DNA of 34,293 nt, from the NCBI GenBank assembly GCA_009840175.1, contig VXOI01000009.1, positions 1-34,293 on the forward strand, written 5' to 3'. The stretch is from Chloroflexota bacterium. GTDB lineage: Bacteria > Chloroflexota > Dehalococcoidia > Lucifugimonadales > UBA3495. The notes below the pieces were generated by a model. The model saw only the letters and a program-made list of their open reading frames with translations, ran no database searches and was not told where the DNA came from. Each line of letters opens with the position of its first letter. The first letter of the stretch is position 1. Position numbers and translations under genes: made by a program. Shown piece after piece: positions 17,533 to 28,457 of the stretch.

Positions 17533-20500
17533 TCAGGCCAGCGCCCAACCGTCCGACAGCACCTCCGCTTGTTCCAGCACGGTTAGAATAGCCTTTTCTT
17601 GCTTGTCGGGAGGATAGCCATGTTTGCGCAGGATACGCCGGACCAAGACACGGAGCTGCGCTCGGACGTTCTCTCGCAGCGTCCAGTCGATGGTGACGTT
17701 GCTACGGACGGTTTCCACCAGCTCGCGGGCGATGGCGCGGAGTGTCTCGTCACGCAGCATCTGAACGGCGCTGTCGTTGGTTCCCAGGGCATCGTAGAAA
17801 GCTAGCTCATCATGCGTCAGGCCAAGCTTTTCACCCCTAGCGCTGGCTTCCCGCATCTCGCGGGCCAGTTGGATCAGTTCTTCAATCACCTGCGCAGCTT
17901 CAATTGCGCGGTTTTGATAGCGGCGGAGGGTCTGTTCCAACATCCCGGCGAAGGAGCGGGCTTGAACCACGTTGGTGCGCCGACGACTTGCCACTTCGCC
18001 CCGGAGCAGCTTTTGCAGCAACTCCACCGCCAAGTTGCGCTCAGGCATCCCCTGAACCTCGGCCAGAAATTCGTCGGACAGCACCGAGATGTCGGGTTTG
18101 TCCAAGCCGGCGGCGGCGAAGACGTCAATCATGCCTTCGGACGCCACCGCACGGGAAACTATCTGCCGTACCGCCAAGTCCAAGTCTTCCTCCGGGCGCG
18201 CCTCCCCCGCCGCTCGCTTGGACAATGCCGCTCGCACTGCCTGGAAGAACCCCACATCGTCGCGGATGCGGAAGGTTTCTACGTGCGGCACAGCCAGGGC
18301 AAAGGCTTGTGAGAGTTCACGGACTGCAGCCATACAACGATCCTTGCCGCTTTCCTGGGCCAGGATGTGCTCTTGTGCGGGAGGAAGCAAACCCAAACGC
18401 TCCGCTGGTGCGCCAGTAGTCCATTTGGACCAGTCGAAGCCGTGAAACAGCGCACAGCATACGTCGTACTTTTCCAGCATCGCGGCTACTGCCTCTTCCT
18501 TGTCGATGGCGGTGCGCCCCGTTCCTCCGCTCTCGGTGTAAGTGACCAATGCTTGCCGCAGATCGTTAGCCAGCCCAAGGTAGTCCACCACCAGCCCGCC
18601 CGGCTTGTCCTTGAACACCCGGTTCACCCGAGCGATGGCCTGCATCAGCCCATGGCCACGCATCGGTTTGTCCAGGTACATGGTGTGCAGGCTGGGCGCG
18701 TCGAAGCCGGTCAGCCACATATCCCGCACCAGCACGATGCGGAAGGGGTCGTCAGGGTCCCGGAAGCGGTTGCCCAGCGCCTCCCGCCGGGCCTTGTTTC
18801 TCACGTGCTTCTGCCACTCCGGCGGGTCCGATGCCGAACCGGTCATCACCACCTTGATGTTGCCCTTGGCGTCATCATCATCGTGCCACTCCGGGCGTAG
18901 ACGAGCCAGCTCGTTGTAGAGGTCAACGCAGATGCGCCGGCTCATGCACACCACCATCGCCTTCCCTTCCAGTACTTCCAGACGCTGCTCGAAGTGGTCC
19001 ACAATGTCCTGGGCAATCTGCTTGACCCGGTTTTCGGCGCCGACGACGGCCTCCAACTGCGCCCACTTGGTCTTCAGCCGCTCCTTGCGCTCGATTTCCT
19101 CGCCCTCGGTTGCCTCCTCAAAGTCAGGGTCAATAGTGGGCCGCTCGCTTTCATCCAGTTCCAACCGGGCCAGGCGGCTTTCGTAGTGGATGGGCACCGT
19201 GGCCCCATCCTCAACCGAACGCTGGATATCGTAGATGCTGATGTAGTCGCCGAACACCGCCCGGGTGTTGGCGTCATGCAACTCGATGGGCGTGCCGGTG
19301 AAGCCAACGAAAGAAGCGCTGGGCAGGGCGTCCCTCATGTGCCGGGCGTAGCCGTCGATGAAGTCGTACTGGCTGCGGTGGGCCTCGTCGGCGATGACGA
19401 CGATGTTACGCCGCTCCGATAGAGTGGGATAGGTGTCGCCTCGCTCCTCGGGGAAGAACTTCTGGATGGTGGTGAACACCACACCCCCCGCGTTTACAGA
19501 CAGTTTTTCCCGCAGGTCGGCCCGGCTTTCCGCCTGCACCGGAGGCTGGCGCAACAGGTCCTGGCAGCGGGAAAATGTGGTGAAGAGCTGGTCGTCCAAG
19601 TCATTGCGGTCGGTGAGAACCACGATGGTGGGATTCTCCATAGCCTGCTCGCGGACGATGGCGCCGGCGTAGAAGGCCATGGTCAAGCTTTTTCCCGAAC
19701 CTTGGGTGTGCCAGACTACCCCGATTCGGCGGTCGCCCGGTTCTCCTCCTGACCTTCGTCCTGTTTCATACCTGCCCCGAATGGGTCGCGATGCAATCCT
19801 CTGCCCTTCCCGCTGTAGATCCGCTGCCCGCAGGGTCTCACTCACGGCGGCGCGAACGGCGTGAAACTGGTGGTAGCCGGCCATCTTCTTGACCAGCCGC
19901 CCGCTGCCGTCGTCATCAAAAACTACGAAATCTCGCAGCAGCGCCAGACATCGCTCTGGGTGGCAGGCACCCTCCAGCATCACTTGCAACTCAGTCAGGT
20001 CAGGACCGGCCAGGGTCTCGCCCGTAGTAGTGCGCCAGGGCTTGAACCACTCACGCCCGGCCCCCAAGGCGCCGATCCGGGCTTCAAGGCCGTCGGAAAC
20101 CATCAGCATTTCGTTCATGGAGAACAAGGAGGGCAGTTCCGACTGGTAAGTCTGAATCTGTTGCCAGGCGCTCCAGATGGTAGCGTCCTCGTCGGAGGGG
20201 TTCTTCAATTCTATAATGCCTAAGGGCAGGCCATTCACAAACAGGACGACGTCGGGGCGGCGGGTGTTCCGGTTCCCGCCCACCGTGTCGGTTAAGCTAA
20301 ATTGGTTGACCACCAGCCAATCATTGGCCGCCCAATCGTCGAAGTCGATGACCTTGGCCGGCTCGCCCCGCATGTTGCCGTCGGCAGAGCGATACTCCAC
20401 GTTGACGCCGTTGACCAGCATCCGGTGAAAGGAGCGATTGCGGGCCTCCAACGTCGCCCCCTCAGGGTGGGTTAGCTTGCGGAAGATGTCCTCCAGAGCA

Positions 20501-20700
20501 TCAGCGGGCAGGCCGCGGTTAATCTGGGCGAGGGTATTTCGCAACCGATGCTCTATGATCACCTGACTGTAATCGTTACGTTCGAAGTTAGGCGTCTCAG
20601 GAGCGATGTCAGGGCCGTACATCACGCGCCAACTAAGACCCTCCAGCCAAGCGAGTGCTGCCTGTTCGACAACATACTCTGAGAGTAGAGCTCTGTTCAT
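17533..20700 (-). CDS. hsdR: Type I restriction-modification endonuclease/translocase subunit R
   Basis: 1055 aa; [21 protein letters not shown] nuclease motif, [11 protein letters not shown] Walker A, DEAH ([11 protein letters not shown]), [16 protein letters not shown]-like [18 protein letters not shown]. Confidence 0.97.
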   Translation of the reverse strand: MNRALLSEYVVEQAALAWLEGLSWRVMYGPDIAPETPNFERNDYSQVIIEHRLRNTLAQINRGLPADALEDIFRKLTHPEGATLEARNRSFHRMLVNGVNVEYRSADGNMRGEPAKVIDFDDWAANDWLVVNQFSLTDTVGGNRNTRRPDVVLFVNGLPLGIIELKNPSDEDATIWSAWQQIQTYQSELPSLFSMNEMLMVSDGLEARIGALGAGREWFKPWRTTTGETLAGPDLTELQVMLEGACHPERCLALLRDFVVFDDDGSGRLVKKMAGYHQFHAVRAAVSETLRAADLQREGQRIASRPIRGRYETGRRSGGEPGDRRIGVVWHTQGSGKSLTMAFYAGAIVREQAMENPTIVVLTDRNDLDDQLFTTFSRCQDLLRQPPVQAESRADLREKLSVNAGGVVFTTIQKFFPEERGDTYPTLSERRNIVVIADEAHRSQYDFIDGYARHMRDALPSASFVGFTGTPIELHDANTRAVFGDYISIYDIQRSVEDGATVPIHYESRLARLELDESERPTIDPDFEEATEGEEIERKERLKTKWAQLEAVVGAENRVKQIAQDIVDHFEQRLEVLEGKAMVVCMSRRICVDLYNELARLRPEWHDDDDAKGNIKVVMTGSASDPPEWQKHVRNKARREALGNRFRDPDDPFRIVLVRDMWLTGFDAPSLHTMYLDKPMRGHGLMQAIARVNRVFKDKPGGLVVDYLGLANDLRQALVTYTESGGTGRTAIDKEEAVAAMLEKYDVCCALFHGFDWSKWTTGAPAERLGLLPPAQEHILAQESGKDRCMAAVRELSQAFALAVPHVETFRIRDDVGFFQAVRAALSKRAAGEARPEEDLDLAVRQIVSRAVASEGMIDVFAAAGLDKPDISVLSDEFLAEVQGMPERNLAVELLQKLLRGEVASRRRTNVVQARSFAGMLEQTLRRYQNRAIEAAQVIEELIQLAREMREASARGEKLGLTHDELAFYDALGTNDSAVQMLRDETLRAIARELVETVRSNVTIDWTLRENVRAQLRVLVRRILRKHGYPPDKQEKAILTVLEQAEVLSDGWALA

Positions 20701-21353
20701 GGCTCCACCTCTTCCATGGCTTCTTCCCCAAAGGTACCTATCAATTTCCCACCGAGATCTCGATAGGCTGGGTGGTCGACAGCAAACAACAACTCGCTAG
20801 CATAGTAATCCTGCTCACCTACGGTGATGATACCGTACTGCGCGTCAATAGCCATATCGAAATCCCTTTCTTGAGCCGGAGGCTGCTGTGGAGTTCGATC
20901 AAGTATCGCTTGTTCGAGCGCAGCTTCGGGGTCGCCAACCTCAAAGAGGACCGAGAATATCCAAAGTGCAGCGTTTCGAGCGATCTGAAGGGTGATTATG
21001 TCGGGTATTCCCTTCTGACCACCGTGATACTGCTCGTTCCGTTGACGGTGCGCCCAAATGATGTGCGATTTTTCTATTGACCAAGTAAGGCTTCTTTTCT
21101 CCAGTTCCTTCTCGAAGAACCCAAGCTTGGTGAGATAGTCTTGCATCCATTGGTTGACATCATCCCTTTTGTACTGGCGCCCTCCTCGTTGGACCGGATG
21201 CAGCGTAAGGTAGGTCGTGATTGCCACCTCAATGGCATTATCGAAGCTGATGAGTGCAATGCTGCGACCGAAATCGTCTGCTTCGCGCAGGTGACTTTCC
21301 GCATGAACCATCAACTCGAACGGACCAATGGCCCATGGGGGGAGAGAGGTCAT
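20697..21353 (-). CDS. HEPN-like domain protein (candidate RNase toxin) inside the Type I R-M operon
   Basis: 218 aa; RNEQYH matches the HEPN RX4-6H motif; helical N-terminus ...[17 protein letters not shown]; overlaps hsdS and hsdR by 4 nt each. Confidence 0.6.
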   Translation of the reverse strand: MTSLPPWAIGPFELMVHAESHLREADDFGRSIALISFDNAIEVAITTYLTLHPVQRGGRQYKRDDVNQWMQDYLTKLGFFEKELEKRSLTWSIEKSHIIWAHRQRNEQYHGGQKGIPDIITLQIARNAALWIFSVLFEVGDPEAALEQAILDRTPQQPPAQERDFDMAIDAQYGIITVGEQDYYASELLFAVDHPAYRDLGGKLIGTFGEEAMEEVEP

Positions 21354-22993
21354 GGTGCTTCCTCAGTTAGCAAACATTTCGGTTGCCTTACCTCTAACCC
21401 TCCCGACACCAGTCTCGGCAGCAGCACATCCCGCTGAGCGGCCAAAGAGCGAGAGCCGAATTCGTTGGTCCTGAGCTTCTGTTCCAACGGTAGCACCCAT
21501 TTAGCGAACCTGCCGACTAGTTCGTCCGTTGGGGATATTACCGACAGGGTCTCGAACTGCTTTCTGGTAATCGCGCCGAAAACCGTACCTGTTTGCTCGT
21601 ACCGCTCAAACTCGGACTGCATAGCCCAGGCTGAATAGTAGGTGAATGCACCGGACTCCGATTTGTGTCGCAATGCGGCTACTCCTCTGCCGATGCAGCA
21701 TTTCTCCCAAGCCATGTTCAGGGCACCAACGGGTGCTCTAACACTGACCAATGTATCGCCTCCTTCGGCAATTCGATTAGGTGACGAGCAATATTTTCGG
21801 TTGCTGGGAAATCGCGCCCCAAAGTCGGTGCTACCTTGAAAGAACGGCAGTCCTTCGCCATGGTCATTGTAAGTGTTTCCCGGTGGTGATTGCCCCATCG
21901 TGAGATTAAAGCAATCCCCTAGCGACTTCACCTCCCACCCTTCCGGTATCTCGCCCAACTCCGAGTCCACGAGCCGGTCAGGAAACAGGTCCCACAGCTC
22001 CGGCGGGAGGTACGGTTCCCGTCCTTCCAGCTTGGCGCGGACCGGGCCGAAGTCCACGAACCAGTCCTCAAAGATGGCACGGGCCATGGCTTCCAGCGTT
22101 TCGTTCATCCGCCGGTTGAGCTCAATCTTGTCGTCCAGCGTACCGAGGATGTGAGCGATTGAGCGTTGTTCAGGTAAGGGCGGGAGCATGAACATAAACT
22201 GCTTGATCCGATCCGGGGACGTATGTTTCACCGTCGTTCCGGTCGCACTCGCGAGGATCTCGTGGCGATAGTCTGCGGTGCACATGACGTAGTAGAGGAA
22301 TCTCGTATCAACGGCATCGGTTCCCTTGAGGGAAACCTTTCCAAGACGTTGGTTGTGCAAATAGCGAAGTCCCTCTGGGCCTTCGGGTACGAGTGCCGGG
22401 TAACCAAGAGTGTCCGAAAGTTTGCTGAGGTCGGTCATCGTGACCAGCAAATCACCTGTGCTGAGGACAAACTCTTCGGGAACATACCCATCGTAAAATT
22501 TGAACTTCTCACCCTTAAACCCTCCGCCTACGGCAAAGTTACCAGGCGTAAGCAGCACATCTCCTCGGGGTTCGTCGTGGATGTTTTCACCCTTGAAAGC
22601 GAACCCGTGCTTTATATCAACCAGGTCTCCGATAGACACCTGGGCCCACCCACCGTAACCCTTTGACGTCGATTTGAGCCGCATGTCCTGCACGACCACG
22701 TAACTGCGTTCAATCGCCCGTTGAAAACTCTCCGGCAACCTTGCCCAGTCGTGGACCTGAATCGAGATAGGGATGTTGGACTGCTCTAATGCCTCGACGA
22801 GTTCGACGTATTCGTTGCCCAAGGGTTCCAGGGTAGGGCCGCGCAACACCAGATCCAGGTCGCTGCCGTCGTGGCTCCGGCCGCTAACGCGGCTGGCGCA
22901 GGCCCACACTTCGGCGTCGGGCACGTACTCGTGCACTAGCGCATCGAGTTGTTCCCGGTAGCGGAGGAGGAAGTCCAAGCGGTCAGTCATCAT
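21350..22993 (-). CDS. hsdS: Type I R-M specificity subunit with N-terminal minimal nucleotidyltransferase (MNT) domain
   Basis: N-terminal EVWACASRVSGRSHDGSDLDLVLRGP (S-X10-DxD); two TRDs with central repeat LPPLPEQRSIAHILGTLDDKIELNRRMNETLEAMARAIFEDWFVDF. Confidence 0.9.
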   Translation of the reverse strand: MMTDRLDFLLRYREQLDALVHEYVPDAEVWACASRVSGRSHDGSDLDLVLRGPTLEPLGNEYVELVEALEQSNIPISIQVHDWARLPESFQRAIERSYVVVQDMRLKSTSKGYGGWAQVSIGDLVDIKHGFAFKGENIHDEPRGDVLLTPGNFAVGGGFKGEKFKFYDGYVPEEFVLSTGDLLVTMTDLSKLSDTLGYPALVPEGPEGLRYLHNQRLGKVSLKGTDAVDTRFLYYVMCTADYRHEILASATGTTVKHTSPDRIKQFMFMLPPLPEQRSIAHILGTLDDKIELNRRMNETLEAMARAIFEDWFVDFGPVRAKLEGREPYLPPELWDLFPDRLVDSELGEIPEGWEVKSLGDCFNLTMGQSPPGNTYNDHGEGLPFFQGSTDFGARFPSNRKYCSSPNRIAEGGDTLVSVRAPVGALNMAWEKCCIGRGVAALRHKSESGAFTYYSAWAMQSEFERYEQTGTVFGAITRKQFETLSVISPTDELVGRFAKWVLPLEQKLRTNEFGSRSLAAQRDVLLPRLVSGGLEVRQPKCLLTEEAP

Positions 22994-23002
22994 CGCACTC
23001 CG

Positions 23003-24745
23003 CTAGTTCTCTGACTGGTATTCCAGCAGAGATGATCTGCCTATTACGTCAAGAATTCGGATAGTTGCCTCCCGCCCGTCCGCATCGGTCATCCGCAGGC
23101 GCTCTGCAAAGGTGAACGAAACGGGCTGCTGCTTTCCTTGGTTAATCGCGATGTTGGAAGCGTACAGGTAGGTCCGGTCATGAGTGTCGCGGATGGGGTT
23201 CAATCTGCCCTTGACAACAGGCAGGTAACCCGTTCCCTCGGCGAAGATAACACTTCCACCTCCGCGGAGAGGTTGCAGGTCGATGGATAAAGACCCGTGA
23301 CTAGGGACCCACTCTCGCTCCACGTATCCGCAGCAGCCTGTGGCGGCGGCAAACACCGTCATGGGGAGATGGGTAGTGTACAAGTCCACGGAAGCTTCGC
23401 CGTTTTCGTCCGTGGCTGCATCCTTCCAAGTCTTGTTCGGGAATAGAGCAAGCACGGCGGCCCCTGGCAGGGGTTGACCGCCGGAGCGCACAGCAATAAT
23501 AGCTCGGGCGGGGCTTTGGTCCAGGACTGCTGCCGGAACGGTGAGGCGGACTTCCGAACCGTCAATGAGTTGATAGTCAGGTATTTTGCCGGACAGTTCA
23601 CGGGTTTCGCGCAAAATGATCTGAACGCCGTCTCCCCGCCGTTCCATAATATACTGTCTATCCTCCGCACCACCGATGCCACCCACTGGCATACGCGTCA
23701 GCACGGAGGTCAATGCTTCGTTACGGGTCGCCTGACGGTCAGTCATACTGTCAAGGGTCAAATTGTTTGGGAGCGAACCGGGCGACTGGATCTCCACGCG
23801 GTCTTCAAAAATTGACAAGCGTATCTTGCTGGAGCGTATTGAATAGTCGCGATGGACAACAGCGTTGACTATAGCCTCGAAAAGTACCCTCTCACTGTAT
23901 TGCGGCAGATTCACGCGGGCAGGGTCTTTTCGGGACGCCACCCGTATATTTCTCAAGGCAAAGGCGACGGCTTCACCAATTTGCTGGTTAATCGGTCCGA
24001 CTATCTCCTGTGCGTCAATTTGGCCGGATGCCCGGTCCAACCCTCTGTAGCGAGTTGCCGTGATGCCGGCGTTGGCAAGCCATTGTTCGGGATGCCGAGT
24101 GCACAGCAGCACACCGGCCACGGTGGCGCGTAGAATCCCGGCATCGTCGTTGGCCAACATGGCCAGCTTCGTCAATCCTGCCTCGGGTTCAGCCGCTCCT
24201 TCCACGCTCAACAAGGGTCTCCAGAGCATCTCGTCCAAGGTATTAAAACCGGTTCCGGGAATTGTCTGCTCGTCGTAGGAAGAAAACCGCCCCTGGCCTC
24301 TCCGTTGAGCAAGGCGCAGGCGCTCATCGCTGGTCATTCTGCGCTTTGTACCGCCCACTCGAATATAGCTGCCACCGGAGCTGTCATACTGCGTGTCGCC
24401 CTGCGTGACCTCTACCAATAGCAACCGCTTACCATCGACCTCCCGGTGATAGGTCCGGATGCGAACCGCCGGCTTGATGGTGTCGGTGCTTACCTCAACC
24501 AGCAGGGAGTCCAATGCCACCATCTGCTCACGTGACATACCCTGCACTTCACCTTCATCGGTTACGCCACAAAGCAGCATACCGCCGTCAGCATTGGCGA
24601 AAGCCGCTATTTCGTCAGACCAGTCGCTGCGGCTCGGCCCTGTCGGGCGATTTCCAGCGAATTCTATCGCCTTGAACTCCCAATTGCTGTCTTCACCAAG
24701 CTGCAAACGAGAGATGATTTCGTCGTTATCGAACGTCATGATCAT
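23003..24745 (-). CDS. AlbA_2/Schlafen-like ATP-binding protein with C-terminal HATPase-like and beta-rich regions
   Basis: EDSNWEFKAIEF...DEIAAFANADGGMLLCGVTDEGEVQG (AlbA_2), YIRVGGTKRRM, FEAIVNAVVHRDYS (HATPase_c_4-like). Confidence 0.9.
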   Translation of the reverse strand: MIMTFDNDEIISRLQLGEDSNWEFKAIEFAGNRPTGPSRSDWSDEIAAFANADGGMLLCGVTDEGEVQGMSREQMVALDSLLVEVSTDTIKPAVRIRTYHREVDGKRLLLVEVTQGDTQYDSSGGSYIRVGGTKRRMTSDERLRLAQRRGQGRFSSYDEQTIPGTGFNTLDEMLWRPLLSVEGAAEPEAGLTKLAMLANDDAGILRATVAGVLLCTRHPEQWLANAGITATRYRGLDRASGQIDAQEIVGPINQQIGEAVAFALRNIRVASRKDPARVNLPQYSERVLFEAIVNAVVHRDYSIRSSKIRLSIFEDRVEIQSPGSLPNNLTLDSMTDRQATRNEALTSVLTRMPVGGIGGAEDRQYIMERRGDGVQIILRETRELSGKIPDYQLIDGSEVRLTVPAAVLDQSPARAIIAVRSGGQPLPGAAVLALFPNKTWKDAATDENGEASVDLYTTHLPMTVFAAATGCCGYVEREWVPSHGSLSIDLQPLRGGGSVIFAEGTGYLPVVKGRLNPIRDTHDRTYLYASNIAINQGKQQPVSFTFAERLRMTDADGREATIRILDVIGRSSLLEYQSEN

Positions 24746-25350
24746 CCCACCTCGCGTTGCTGGAAAGGCTGGCCCAGCTTTTGAGCTACTTCTTCGGGTA
24801 GGTCAGGGAAATGGTCTCGCAATACCACTGGCTCGACTTCGCCAATGCGAAGCCCCAAACGGCAACGGATGTGCTTTACCGCTGGAATCAAACCTGCGAT
24901 AAACGGTTCCAGTAGTGATTGCGCTTCTCCATATGCTCCTTGGCGATGTTCAACTTCGGGTACACGAGAGTTCTGGTACCACGAGGCAAGACCCTCTTCA
25001 AGCCAGTTGGTGTTACGTCCGGCGGTAGCAGGCTCCCAGGGGTCCAGCAAGTGAACGCATTCGTGGGCAAGTTGCCAACGGGCTCGGGCTGGGTCCGTCA
25101 ACGCATTTCCGCTCAGGCGGATGATGATGTGTCCGAGTCTTCCGTTACCATCGCCAGGATACCAAAGATGAGGAGGCCTATCCGGCGCCGGGTCGATGTC
25201 AATTCCGGTGACGCAATATGAGCGGTCTCTAGGACCGAATAAGTCCTCGAGTTCCGCCAAAAACCGACTGGTACATTCGGGAAGCGTGAGTTCCCTTTCG
25301 CCTCCTTCCGCATCGGGTTGAATCAAGAAAAGAGACCCTAACTTATTCAT
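24742..25350 (-). CDS. Putative gluzincin-type metallopeptidase
   Basis: [12 protein letters not shown] (HExxH) followed 18-19 residues later by [11 protein letters not shown]; start MNKLGS overlaps the hsdM stop by 8 nt. Confidence 0.7.
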   Translation of the reverse strand: MNKLGSLFLIQPDAEGGERELTLPECTSRFLAELEDLFGPRDRSYCVTGIDIDPAPDRPPHLWYPGDGNGRLGHIIIRLSGNALTDPARARWQLAHECVHLLDPWEPATAGRNTNWLEEGLASWYQNSRVPEVEHRQGAYGEAQSLLEPFIAGLIPAVKHIRCRLGLRIGEVEPVVLRDHFPDLPEEVAQKLGQPFQQREVG

Positions 25351-26938
25351 CGCCGAACCCCAGCCGTTCCAGGTTCTCGGCGATGGCAGTGTCCAGACGA
25401 TTGGCGTCGTTCTGCTGCTCACGCCATTGGGCGGCGAGGCGCGCCATCTTCTCCTGGAAGGGTTCGCCGTCGTCAGGCTGCGGCTCAGCGCCCACGTAGC
25501 GGCCCGGTGTGAGGACGTGGCCATGCTTGCCGATTTCCTCCTGTGATGCGCTCCTGCAGAAGCCGGGTACGTCTGCGTATTCCGTATCGCAGTCATTATT
25601 CCGCCAAGCGCGGTAGGTACCTGCGATACGGGTTATATCCTCGGCGGACAAGTCCCGGTGGGTGCGGTCCACCATGTAACCCAGCTTCCGGGCGTCAATG
25701 AACAGCGTCTCCCCGGTGCGCGTTTCCCCCGCGATGCGGCCCTTGCGGAGGAACCAGAGGCAGGCAGGTATCTGGGTGGAGCGGAATAGTTGCCCCGGTA
25801 GGGAGATGATGCAGTCCACCAGGCCCGCCTCAACAATGCCCTTACGGATTTCACCCTCACCCGACTGATTGGACGACATGGAGCCGTTAGCCAGCACAAA
25901 CCCAGCGATGCCCCGGGGCGCCAGGTGGTACAGGAAGTGCTGTACCCAGGCGAAGTTGGCGTTTCCTGCTGGCGGGACGCCATACTGCCACCGCTGGTCG
26001 TCCCGCAATCGTTCTCCCCCCCAATCGGAGACGTTAAAGGGTGGGTTGGCCAGGATGTAGTCGGCCCGCAGGTCGGGGTGGCGATCGTTGTGGAAGCTGT
26101 CGCCAAAGGCAATCTGCCCTTCGATACCTCGAATGGCTAGATTCATCCGGGCCAACCGCCAAGTCGTGTAGTTGGATTCCTGTCCATAGATGGAAAGGTC
26201 CCCTCTGGCCCTTCCGCCGTTGCCGTTCCCGGTGGCGTGGGCGCGTATGAAGTCAACGGATTGAACGAACATCCCGGAGGAGCCGCAGCAGGGGTCGTAG
26301 ACCCGGCCATGGTACGGCTCCAACATCTCCACTAGCAGCCGTACCACCGCGCGGGGGGTGTAGAATTCGCCGCCCTTGCGCCCTTCGGCCAATGCGAACT
26401 GTTCCAGGAAGTATTCGTACACTCGGCCCAGCACGTCGGTGGCCTGAGTCTCGGCGCCACCGACTCTGATATTGCTTACTAGGTCCACCACCTGGCCTAG
26501 TCTCTGTTTGTCGAGGGCATCCCTGCCATACTCCTTGGGCAATACGTCCTTGAGCGCGGGGTTGTCCCGCTCCACTGCGGTCATGGCATCGTCCACCATT
26601 CTGCCTATGGTGGGCTGTCGAGCTTGGTTTTTCAGGTGTTGCCAGCGTGCCTCGGGCGGTACCCAGAATATGCTTTGGGCGCGGTATTCGTCGGGATCCT
26701 CCGGGTCGGCGCCCTGGTCTCGCTCGTCCTCTAGCTTGGCGTAGGCTTCCTCGAAGGCGTCAGAGATGTACTTGAGGAAGATGAGGCCCAGGACGACGTG
26801 CTTGTATTCGGCAGCGTCCATGCTGCCCCGGAGGGCATCGGCCATTCGCCAAAGTTCAGCGCGGTAGTCCGCAACCGCATCGCCGCCCGAAGCAGCCATT
26901 GGACCGCCGCTATTCCGTTTCCTTCTTGCCGTCGTCAC
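25343..26938 (-). CDS. hsdM: Type I R-M N6-adenine methyltransferase subunit M
   Basis: [26 protein letters not shown] (NPPF), [18 protein letters not shown]. Confidence 0.97.
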   Translation of the reverse strand: MTTARRKRNSGGPMAASGGDAVADYRAELWRMADALRGSMDAAEYKHVVLGLIFLKYISDAFEEAYAKLEDERDQGADPEDPDEYRAQSIFWVPPEARWQHLKNQARQPTIGRMVDDAMTAVERDNPALKDVLPKEYGRDALDKQRLGQVVDLVSNIRVGGAETQATDVLGRVYEYFLEQFALAEGRKGGEFYTPRAVVRLLVEMLEPYHGRVYDPCCGSSGMFVQSVDFIRAHATGNGNGGRARGDLSIYGQESNYTTWRLARMNLAIRGIEGQIAFGDSFHNDRHPDLRADYILANPPFNVSDWGGERLRDDQRWQYGVPPAGNANFAWVQHFLYHLAPRGIAGFVLANGSMSSNQSGEGEIRKGIVEAGLVDCIISLPGQLFRSTQIPACLWFLRKGRIAGETRTGETLFIDARKLGYMVDRTHRDLSAEDITRIAGTYRAWRNNDCDTEYADVPGFCRSASQEEIGKHGHVLTPGRYVGAEPQPDDGEPFQEKMARLAAQWREQQNDANRLDTAIAENLERLGFGDE

Positions 26939-27403
26939 CTTGTTTCACTCCCGCATCTGTCTTCGGGACGCCACCTGTCCGCCCCCCTTTATGACTGTTC
27001 CGCTCCAGGCCCTTATCTATACCGGGCCAGGAACCTTGAAAAGGCACCGTACCCTGTCGAGGCCACTATTGACTCTAAAGATAGGCTTCCTGCCTCGTTA
27101 GGTCAATGCGCTAACAGCGAGCGACACGATGACCGGGGCCTGTACATACACCATCCTGGCGCGCCCGGCATGACTGCCGTCAGCCCGGTGCCAGTGGTTT
27201 CCCCGTACGCGGATCATATCCCGCGTACGGATAATGCCTGAGTTGCTGCCAACGGTCGCTGCGCCGGGCGTCCGGTAGGCGCGCGGCGGCAACGCTCACT
27301 TTCCTCAGCCAGTGCGTCTGTTCAGCATGCCAGTCTTGCAACATCGACCATCGTCCGTCCTGCTGGTACGCGGCCTGCTCGCACGAGAGCATCCCACCCA
27401 GGG

Positions 27404-28100
27404 TCAGATGGACGCCGTCCTACTGATCCGCCGCCGCGGCCAATCGGGCCCCAACCTGCCATCGGGATCCATGCGCGGGAACTCCAGGCAGATTTCGTGC
27501 CAGTTCGCTGGGTGATTGATCTCCCGCACCCTCACGTCCTGTTGGAATTCGACCTTCCACATTGCCAGAGGGAAAGCTGAGATGTGGTCCGCCGACGTGA
27601 TGGCGAAGGCAGTAACTTCGGGCGTGGTTCCGCTTCTGAGCGTCGAAGTCAGCTGCCATGAGGTCGGAACCGGGTCGAGGTCTCGCTCCTCCGAGGGGGC
27701 CGCCTGGCTGCCTCCAGCTGTCGGCATCAAAGGGTTTCAGTGGGTCTTGGTTTGGGTTGTGATCGGCATTCAGGTTTCCACCAGGCATCCGAGGGGACGA
27801 CCAAACTTGGTTAGCCAGATCAACGGGTTCCCACCACTACGCAAAGGCCGGATGGCTGACTATGCGCAGGGCCAAGTCTTCTTGTGCCCGGGCGTCGTTG
27901 AACGCCATCCTCTGGTTCATGTCACCATCACCGTCGGTATACGGGTCCATGAGGTCCATCGCCGATGCCACCAGCCAGAAACTCACCTTCGGCTCAGCGA
28001 AATGCTCCAAGGGCAGATGACGGTTTTCGGACACGTCGAGGACGAGAGCGCATCCCACCGGAGAATTCAGCAACGCTTGGGCCCTGGTCTCGTTATTCAT
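27404..28100 (-). pseudogene. Hypothetical gene apparently split by frameshifts
   Basis: MNNETRAQALLNSPVGCALVLDV...IVSHPAFA ends at 27837; plausible continuation WWEPVDLANQVWSSPRMPGGNLNADHNPNQDPLKPFDADSW in a second frame, then PTSWQLTSTLRSGTTPEVTAFAITSADHISAF... in a third. Confidence 0.4.
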
Positions 28101-28457
28101 GATCCTGTCCTCGTATGTTCGGCCTGAATGGGCTTCGTTTTCCACGGTTCTATCGTTCTCAACTGCGCCACAGCCCAGCGTGGCCATGCGCCGCAGCAAT
28201 CGGGTCCGTTTGGCCCGGACCGACTCCCGGCGAGCTTCCGTCAGTGCGTCCCGCCGCCACCCCACCTGGTCGGCAATCCGCGTGGAGCACTTCAAAGCCT
28301 GTGCTTGAAACAGACCCTTATCAATTATAGAAAGGACGCACCCGTCGCTCAATTCGGTCCCTGATATCAATGAGCCCTAACGGTTGGTTTTGGGTTGCCC
28401 GCTAGGCCACGACTCTTGCAAAATTTTGTCTAGGATGTCTTCGGAGAGAAGCCATGA

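Noticed and set aside
17904-18419. Long antisense ORFs opposite hsdR
   Set aside because: Antisense open frames caused by codon bias; no recognisable domains, while hsdR is unambiguous.
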